A stretch of 64,000 nt of DNA from Corallococcus soli (GTDB lineage Bacteria > Myxococcota > Myxococcia > Myxococcales > Myxococcaceae), in the NCBI RefSeq assembly GCF_014930455.1, contig NZ_JAAIYO010000001.1, positions 806,001-870,000 on the forward strand, read 5' to 3'. The translations under genes were made by a program, and so were the position numbers. Under the pieces are notes generated by a model that was not told the origin of the DNA, did no database searches, and saw only the letters and a list, made by a program, of their open reading frames with translations. Shown here piece after piece: positions 58,990 to 64,000 of this stretch (within the stretch, counting starts at the first letter, position 1; every line of letters starts with the position of its first letter).

Positions 58990-60200
58990 GCGTGGACCCC
59001 AAGGACCTGGAACCGAAGGACCGCGACGCGCTGCTGCGCTGGCGGCTGGCGCTGGGCCCGGAGGCGGAGAAGACGGGGGCCTGTCCGTCGCTGGGCGGGC
59101 TGGGCGCCGGGGCGACCGCGCTGGGCCTGGAGGGCGGGGACCTGGAGGAGCTGGATGACACGCTCTCCTTCGTCTACGGCGAGAAGTCCGCGGGGCGGGG
59201 CGGCTCCAAGCCCTACCTGCCCAGGTGGCTGGGCTCGCTGCGCGACTTCTTCAAGGACGACGTCATCGCGCTGGTGCAGAAGGACGCCATCGAGCGCAAG
59301 GGGCTCACGCAGCTGCTCTTCGAGCCGGAGACGCTGCCGTTCCTGGACAAGAACGTGGAGCTGGTGACGACGCTGGTGAGCGCGCGCGGGCTCATCCCCG
59401 ACCAGGCGAAGGACCTGGCGCGCGGCATCATCCGCGAGGTGGTGGAGGACCTGCGCAAGAAGCTGGAGTCCCCGCTGCGCACGGCGGTGCTGGGGGCGCT
59501 GCGCAGGGACAGGACGAGCCCCATCCCCATCGCGCGCAACATCGACTGGCGGCGGACCATCCGCTCCAACCTGAAGGGCTGGGACGCGGAGAAGAAGCGA
59601 CTCATCCCGGAGCGCTTCTACTTCTGGCCCAACCAGCGCCGTCACCACGAGTGGGACGTGACGCTGGTGGTGGACCAGTCCGGCTCCATGGCGGAGAGCG
59701 TGGTGTACAGCTCCGTGATGGCGGCCATCTTCGCGTCGCTGGACGTGCTGCGCACGAGCCTGGTCCTGTTCGACACGGAGATCGCGGACATGACGCCGGT
59801 GCTGGCGGACCCGGTGGAGGTGCTCTTCTCCGCGCAGCTGGGCGGCGGCACGGACATCAACCGGGCGGTGGCCTACGCGCAGGAGCACTACGTGCGCCGG
59901 CCGGAGAAGACGCTCTTCATCCTCATCACCGACCTGTACGAGGGCGGCAACGCGGAGGAGCTGGTGGCGCGGCTGCGGCAGCTGGTGGATTCGCGCGCCC
60001 GGGTGCTGTGCCTGCTGGCGCTGTCGGACAGCGGCCGGCCCTCGTACGACCACGCGATGGCGGAGCAGCTCACCGCGCTGGGGATTCCGTGCTTCGGGTG
60101 CACGCCCCGCAAGCTGGTGGACGTGGTGGAGCGGGTGATGCGCAACCAGGACCTGACGCCGCTCATCGCGTCCACGAACAAGGAGGACCGTCATGGCTGA
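58986..60200 (+). CDS. vWA-domain protein with intact MIDAS (YehP-like)
   Basis: A 404-residue protein with a C-terminal von Willebrand factor A domain (about 220-400). The metal-ion-dependent adhesion site is complete: DQSGS at residues 230-234, Thr289 in GGGTDINRA and Asp316 in LITDLYEGG. The N-terminal 210 residues are helical (LGAGATALGLEGGDLEELDDT, IPDQAKDLARGIIREVVEDL), as in CoxE-type proteins that partner MoxR ATPases. Start and stop overlap the neighbouring genes (ATGA at 58986-58989; eight bases with the next). It should dock MoxR through the metal site. Confidence 0.85.
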   Translation: MSVDPKDLEPKDRDALLRWRLALGPEAEKTGACPSLGGLGAGATALGLEGGDLEELDDTLSFVYGEKSAGRGGSKPYLPRWLGSLRDFFKDDVIALVQKDAIERKGLTQLLFEPETLPFLDKNVELVTTLVSARGLIPDQAKDLARGIIREVVEDLRKKLESPLRTAVLGALRRDRTSPIPIARNIDWRRTIRSNLKGWDAEKKRLIPERFYFWPNQRRHHEWDVTLVVDQSGSMAESVVYSSVMAAIFASLDVLRTSLVLFDTEIADMTPVLADPVEVLFSAQLGGGTDINRAVAYAQEHYVRRPEKTLFILITDLYEGGNAEELVARLRQLVDSRARVLCLLALSDSGRPSYDHAMAEQLTALGIPCFGCTPRKLVDVVERVMRNQDLTPLIASTNKEDRHG

Positions 60201-63069
60201 CGTGCGGCCCGTCATCGGGATGGGAGCGCTGCTGGAGATCATCAGCGACAAGGCGGAGCTGCAAAAGGGCGCGGAGATGTTCGACCGCAAGCTGCTCGCG
60301 AACCTGTCCCGCTACGAGAACCGCCTGTTCGCGGACGCGGCGGGCTCCGGGGCGACGCCGTACAAGGTCTCGCTGGTGTTCGGCGAGGCGCGCTCGGATG
60401 TGAAGGGGCGCTGCTCGTGCATGGCGGCGCGCTCGCGCCCGTTCTGCAAGCACGCGGCGGCCCTGCTGGTGGCGTGGGCGCGCGCGCCGGACGCCTTCGT
60501 GACGGCGGAGTCGGCGCCGGTGGCGCCGGGTGGCACTGGCGCGAAGAAGAGCGTGAAGAAGGGCAAGGCGGAGACCGGCGAGCTGATGAAGGCGGGCGTG
60601 GCCCAGGTGTCCACGCTGGTGCGGGAGCTGGGCCTGTCGGGCGTGGCGTCGCTGGGCGCCGAGCGTCCCGAACAGGTGCGCGCGCTGGGCGAGGCGCTCC
60701 GGGCCAACGGCCTGCGGCGGCTGTCGGCGCGGGCGGTGGAGCTGGCGGGTCTGCTGGACGCGGCCGTGGCGCGCACGGGCACGTTCGAGGCGCCGGTGTT
60801 CACGGACCTGGTGGCGGACATGCTGCTCACGGCGCGCAAGGTGGAGAAGCACCTGGGCGGCGAAGCGCTGGAGCCCCGCCACGTCGAGGAGCTGATTGGC
60901 AGGACGTGGACGAAGAAGGACCGCGCGCCGGTGACGGGGCTGACGCTGGTGGAGTACGCGTTCTCCTCGCGCGTCACGCCGGACCGGTTCCTCATCCGCG
61001 AGAGCCGCTTCGTGGACCTGGTGTCGGGTGGGCACTACAGCGAGAAGCAGATCCTCCCCGCGATGCTCAAGACGGTGCCGCCCAAGAAGAGCCACGCGGG
61101 CTACGTGCTCCAGGGTGCGACGGGAGGGCAGTACCCGGGCTTCGCGCCGCACCGGCTGGACCTGGAGGAGTGGACGGGCGGCGCTCCGGTGGACCGCGAG
61201 CCGTTGGAGCGGCTGCTGGAGGTGGCGCTGCCGGACGTGAGCGCGGCGATGGCGGCCTTCCAGGAGCACCGCAAGGACGTGTTCGCGCCGGACCTGCTGC
61301 CGGTGGTGGTGCGCGTGGGGACGCTGCTGGCCAGCGGGTCCCGCTCGCAGTTCGTGGACGGCGCGGGCCGGGCGCTCTTCCTGCCCGCGGATGCGTCGCT
61401 GGAGGAGCCGCTGTCCGCGGCGCTGGAGGGCTCGAAGCTGCTGGCGGCGATGGGCGACGTGGGCCTGGAGGCGGCGCTGCCCACGCTGTTCCCTTCCGCG
61501 GTGGTGGTGGAGACGCCCGAAGGCCTGGAGCTGCGCGCGCTGGGGCGGGCGGAGGACGTGCCCGTGGTGGCCCGGCGGCGGGGGCGGGTGCGTCCCCCCG
61601 CGACGCCGAGCGCGCTGCCCCGCAGCGGGTGGGCGGACGCGGCCCGGGCGGCGGGGGCCTCGCGGGCGGCCATCGCGCTGGCGGAGGTGCGGGACGAACT
61701 GGCGGACGCCTTCGCCAGCGGGCTCGCGGCGGTGGGGGCGCGGACGGTGGAGCCGCTGGTGGCGAGGCTGCGCGAGCTGGGGTTGGAGAAGCCGGGGGCG
61801 CTGCTGGAGGCGCTGGCGCAGCGGCCGGACCCGGGCGAGCGGCTGGACGACTTCATCAAGGTCTACCAGGTGCTGGGCATCGCGCTGGTGCGGCTGTCCG
61901 GCGCGGTGCAGGTGGAGGTCTCCGCGCTGGAGTCCGTGCCCACGCACCCGAGCATCCACGTCCAGCGGCCGGAGGTCGCGCTGTCGCCCGGCGAGGCGAT
62001 GGTGCGCCGGGCGCGCGGCGAGCTGACGCGCTACGAGGCGGCGGCACACGCGGCGCGGTACTACGCCAGCCTGGGCGTGGACGCGCTGCTGCGCGACTGC
62101 TACCCGACGTGGAGCGACGGGGCGGCGAGCGCCTTCGTGGCGCGGGTGGTGGCGACGCGGGGTGAGGCGGCGCTGGAGGCCGTGAAGGGCGCGCTGGCGG
62201 AGCACCACAGCCGCATGGTGAGACGCACGGCCCTGCGCACCCTGGGCGCGATGGGCGGGCCGCAGGCGCGGCGCGAACTGGACGCGATGACCCGCGCGGG
62301 CCACGACGCGGGCCTGCGCCTCTTCGCCCGGGAGACCCTGGAGGACGTGCGCGCCCGGGAAGGAGGCGAGGCGACGGTCGCGGAGCTGATGCGCGTGCGC
62401 CGCGCGAAGGTGCAGCCGATGGCGCAGGCGGCGCTGTCCGAGCCGACGAAGGAGGCGCGCGCGGCGGCGGTGAACACGCTGGCGGACCACGGCGCGGTGG
62501 CCATGCCCGTGCTGCGTCAGGTGCTGTACGGCGACCCGTCGCGCGAGGTGCGGCGGGAGGCGGCGCAGGCGCTGGCGCGGATGGGCGACACGGAGGTCAT
62601 CGACCGGTTCGTCAACATGGTGCAGGCGCGCAGCCTGAACGACGAGGAGGCGAAGACGGCCGTGTACGCGCTGGGCATGCTCGGGGACGTGCGGGGCGCG
62701 GAGGCCCTGCTGGCGGCGTTCGCGGACGGGTGGAAGCCCGGCGTCGTCGCGGAGTCCATGCGGACGTTGGGGCTGGCCCTGCTTCAGCCCGCCCTGGCCC
62801 TGGCGGAAGTGCGTCCGGAGGTGCTGGAGCGGCAGGCCCTGCGCGGCCTCTTCGAGTCGTTCCCCACCGTGCCCCTGACGCAGGAACTGCTCGCGCGCGT
62901 GGAGGCCTCCAGCGGGCGCCCGGACTTCGTGGACCGGGCGAGCGTGTACCTGAAGCTGGCGGCGCAGAACCCGGCGGCCGGCAAGCAGGTGGCCGCGCAC
63001 CTGCTCACGCTCCCCGCCGTGTCCGGGGACAAGGCGCTGTCCCGACTGGCGAAGAAGGTGCTGGGGTGA
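60193..63069 (+). CDS. SWIM zinc-finger protein with HEAT repeats (YehQ-like)
   Basis: A 958-residue protein. The SWIM zinc finger is CxC-x8-CxH at Cys74, Cys76, Cys85 and His87 (CSCMAARSRPFCKH), a fold linked to DNA or protein binding. A middle part of about 500 residues has few landmarks. From about residue 640 on there are HEAT-type repeats (VRRTALRTLGAMGGPQARREL, VRREAAQALARMGDTEVIDRF, GMLGDVRGAEALLAAFA). E. coli YehQ is shorter by about 300 residues, so the HEAT part is an extension here. The start overlaps the vWA gene by eight bases. It ends the operon, followed by a strong terminator. Confidence 0.82.
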   Translation: MADVRPVIGMGALLEIISDKAELQKGAEMFDRKLLANLSRYENRLFADAAGSGATPYKVSLVFGEARSDVKGRCSCMAARSRPFCKHAAALLVAWARAPDAFVTAESAPVAPGGTGAKKSVKKGKAETGELMKAGVAQVSTLVRELGLSGVASLGAERPEQVRALGEALRANGLRRLSARAVELAGLLDAAVARTGTFEAPVFTDLVADMLLTARKVEKHLGGEALEPRHVEELIGRTWTKKDRAPVTGLTLVEYAFSSRVTPDRFLIRESRFVDLVSGGHYSEKQILPAMLKTVPPKKSHAGYVLQGATGGQYPGFAPHRLDLEEWTGGAPVDREPLERLLEVALPDVSAAMAAFQEHRKDVFAPDLLPVVVRVGTLLASGSRSQFVDGAGRALFLPADASLEEPLSAALEGSKLLAAMGDVGLEAALPTLFPSAVVVETPEGLELRALGRAEDVPVVARRRGRVRPPATPSALPRSGWADAARAAGASRAAIALAEVRDELADAFASGLAAVGARTVEPLVARLRELGLEKPGALLEALAQRPDPGERLDDFIKVYQVLGIALVRLSGAVQVEVSALESVPTHPSIHVQRPEVALSPGEAMVRRARGELTRYEAAAHAARYYASLGVDALLRDCYPTWSDGAASAFVARVVATRGEAALEAVKGALAEHHSRMVRRTALRTLGAMGGPQARRELDAMTRAGHDAGLRLFARETLEDVRAREGGEATVAELMRVRRAKVQPMAQAALSEPTKEARAAAVNTLADHGAVAMPVLRQVLYGDPSREVRREAAQALARMGDTEVIDRFVNMVQARSLNDEEAKTAVYALGMLGDVRGAEALLAAFADGWKPGVVAESMRTLGLALLQPALALAEVRPEVLERQALRGLFESFPTVPLTQELLARVEASSGRPDFVDRASVYLKLAAQNPAAGKQVAAHLLTLPAVSGDKALSRLAKKVLG

Positions 63070-63074
63070 AGCCT

Positions 63075-63109
63075 GGGCCCGCCGCCGCCAGGTTCGCGGC
63101 GGTGGGCCC
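63075..63109. terminator. Terminator of the MoxR-vWA operon
   Basis: Thirteen-base arms (63075-63087 and 63097-63109) beginning GGGCCCGCCG pair fully with one G-T wobble around a nine-base loop. The hairpin begins five bases after the SWIM gene stop and 24 bases from the end of the convergent hydrolase gene, so it may serve both. Confidence 0.8.
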
Positions 63110-63133
63110 CCCGGGCACCTGGATGGTCGCGGA

Positions 63134-64000
63134 TCAGCTCGACATGCTGGCGGTGAGGTCGATGCTGGTGGGCGTCGTCGGGACGGGGAACGGCTTGCCG
63201 GCGGACGCGCTGAAGTCGAGCGTGTTCAGGTTGACGGAGTACACGCAGGGGTTGCCGTAGAAGCGCACGGAGAAGGTCTGGGCGGTGAGGTCCTTCACGA
63301 CGGCCCACTGCGTGTAGTCGACGGCGTCCTTGCCCTGCTTGTCTGTGGAGCGGCTGGTGCCCAGCGGGATGTCCACGGTGTTCAGCAGGTGGAAGGCCAG
63401 GGTGCTGGCGTCCGAGGAGGACGACACGGGCTGCGCGTACTGCTTGAGGTAGGTCGCGCGCACGAACCGCGAGGGGGGCGTCGAGTCCCCCGGCAGGCCG
63501 CGCATGCCGCTGCCGTGGCCGGCGGGGGAGAACGACTGGAGGCCCAGCTCCGTGGGCTTCGCGTCCCAGGGGGACAGGTTCGCGTAGTTGCCCAGGTTCT
63601 CCAGCTGCTGGGGGAAGGGCGGGTTGTTGGTGCAGACGCCGACGGGGTTGTCGTAGACGTTGAGCTTCCCGTCGGTGAACTCCACGACGACGCAGTTGCC
63701 CGCGGCGTCGTGAACAGGGAAGTGCAGGGGCAGCAGCGTGGCGAGCAGGTCGCCTTCCCACACCTGCACGCTCCCGCTGGTCAGCGCGGCCTTCACGTCC
63801 GCGACGGTCGCGCAGGTGCCGAGCGCCCAGTTGACGAAGTCCACCAGCGCCAGGGCCTGCGACGGCTGCGTGACGGCCGGGTACGTGGAGCCCGGCAGCC
63901 ACAGCGCGCCCACGGAGAGGCCCGCCGTGTTCATGCCGTCCACGATGATGGCGTCGCTGAGGGCGGTCAGGCCGATGAAGCCATACGTCGACGTCCACTT
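63134..64000 (-). CDS. Choloylglycine hydrolase family protein (5' end outside window)
   Basis: At least 289 residues of a linear-amide C-N hydrolase (choloylglycine hydrolase / penicillin V acylase family, Ntn fold). The readable start KWTSTYGFIGLTAL and DGMNTAGLSVGALWLPGS match the region after the catalytic N-terminal Cys, which lies outside the window. Later landmarks are VVVEFTDGKLNVYDNP with VGVCTNNPPFPQQLENL, matching the family's VTNSPxF motif, and GMRGLPGDSTPPSRFVRA. Substrates may be acyl-amides such as quorum signals, bile acids or penicillin V. The right-hand edge of the window cuts the gene. Confidence 0.82.
   Translation of the reverse strand, partial: KWTSTYGFIGLTALSDAIIVDGMNTAGLSVGALWLPGSTYPAVTQPSQALALVDFVNWALGTCATVADVKAALTSGSVQVWEGDLLATLLPLHFPVHDAAGNCVVVEFTDGKLNVYDNPVGVCTNNPPFPQQLENLGNYANLSPWDAKPTELGLQSFSPAGHGSGMRGLPGDSTPPSRFVRATYLKQYAQPVSSSSDASTLAFHLLNTVDIPLGTSRSTDKQGKDAVDYTQWAVVKDLTAQTFSVRFYGNPCVYSVNLNTLDFSASAGKPFPVPTTPTSIDLTASMSS

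Noticed and set aside
1-64000. tRNA, rRNA, CRISPR arrays, complete insertion sequences
   Set aside because: No T-loop-like GTTCGANTC context with matching acceptor arms, no regular spaced repeats and no transposase-like frame were seen.

Overview
The window is about 70 percent G+C and reads as chromosomal DNA of a myxobacterium of the Myxococcus/Corallococcus group. The grounds are a car/crt carotenoid operon ending in the light-responsive B12 regulators carA and carH, proteins of the myxobacterial paralogous families DUF2378 and DUF2380 (TIGR02269), and many lipoproteins. No rRNA, tRNA, CRISPR array, complete insertion sequence or prophage was seen. Genus and function calls are by pattern recognition, without database searches.

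Layout. 1-6548: the 3' part of a carotenoid operon (crtD, crtC, a glycosyltransferase, crtYc, crtYd, an acyltransferase, carA, carH) in which nearly every stop overlaps the next start. 6575-9763: a DUF2252 kinase-like gene, then a scarred locus where a 5'-truncated DUF2380 lipoprotein-toxin-like gene with a possible partner gene abuts a 5'-truncated ATP-grasp gene. 9903-11816: propionyl-CoA synthetase. 12.0-13.2 kb: degenerate DNA with lipoprotein remnants. 13.3-18.5 kb: tetR/hemolysin III pair, peroxiredoxin, lipoprotein, a decayed hxlR regulator, poxB, a RiPP-precursor-like peptide gene and the tail of a lost lysR gene. 18.5-31.2 kb: a secreted peptidase, an oxidoreductase, myxobacterial hypotheticals, an aldehyde dehydrogenase, a lectin/FN3/sugar-dehydrogenase exoprotein and Cys-rich lipoproteins. 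31.4-37.8 kb: a lysR/MFS divergent pair with a clear operator, a methyltransferase, a tetR-hydrolase operon with operator and a trypsin-like protease. 38.0-42.2 kb: a giant alpha-2-macroglobulin. 42.2-55.1 kb: small enzymes, an 824-residue protein with colicin-like hydrophobic segments, glutamine synthetase, a C39-type lipoprotein peptidase, a ferritin-like lipoprotein with a decaying paralogue, and a tetR/VOC pair.

55.6-63.1 kb holds the most striking system: a four-gene operon of MoxR AAA+ ATPase, DUF5682 protein, vWA (MIDAS) protein and SWIM zinc-finger/HEAT protein, comparable to E. coli yehL-yehM-yehP-yehQ. Related MoxR-vWA modules have been proposed to act in biological conflict or chaperone-like remodelling. 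Its DUF5682 member carries TraB/EreA/ChaN-like motifs. The window ends inside a choloylglycine-hydrolase-type gene.

Several loci show gene decay: 9.25 kb, 12.0-13.1 kb, hxlR at 15.8-16.1 kb, the lysR tail at 18.4 kb, the fragment at 28.3 kb, the ferritin-like paralogue at 52.8 kb and the methyltransferase at 55.1 kb. Transcription units are often closed by long GC-rich hairpins without U-tracts, which I list as probable terminators.
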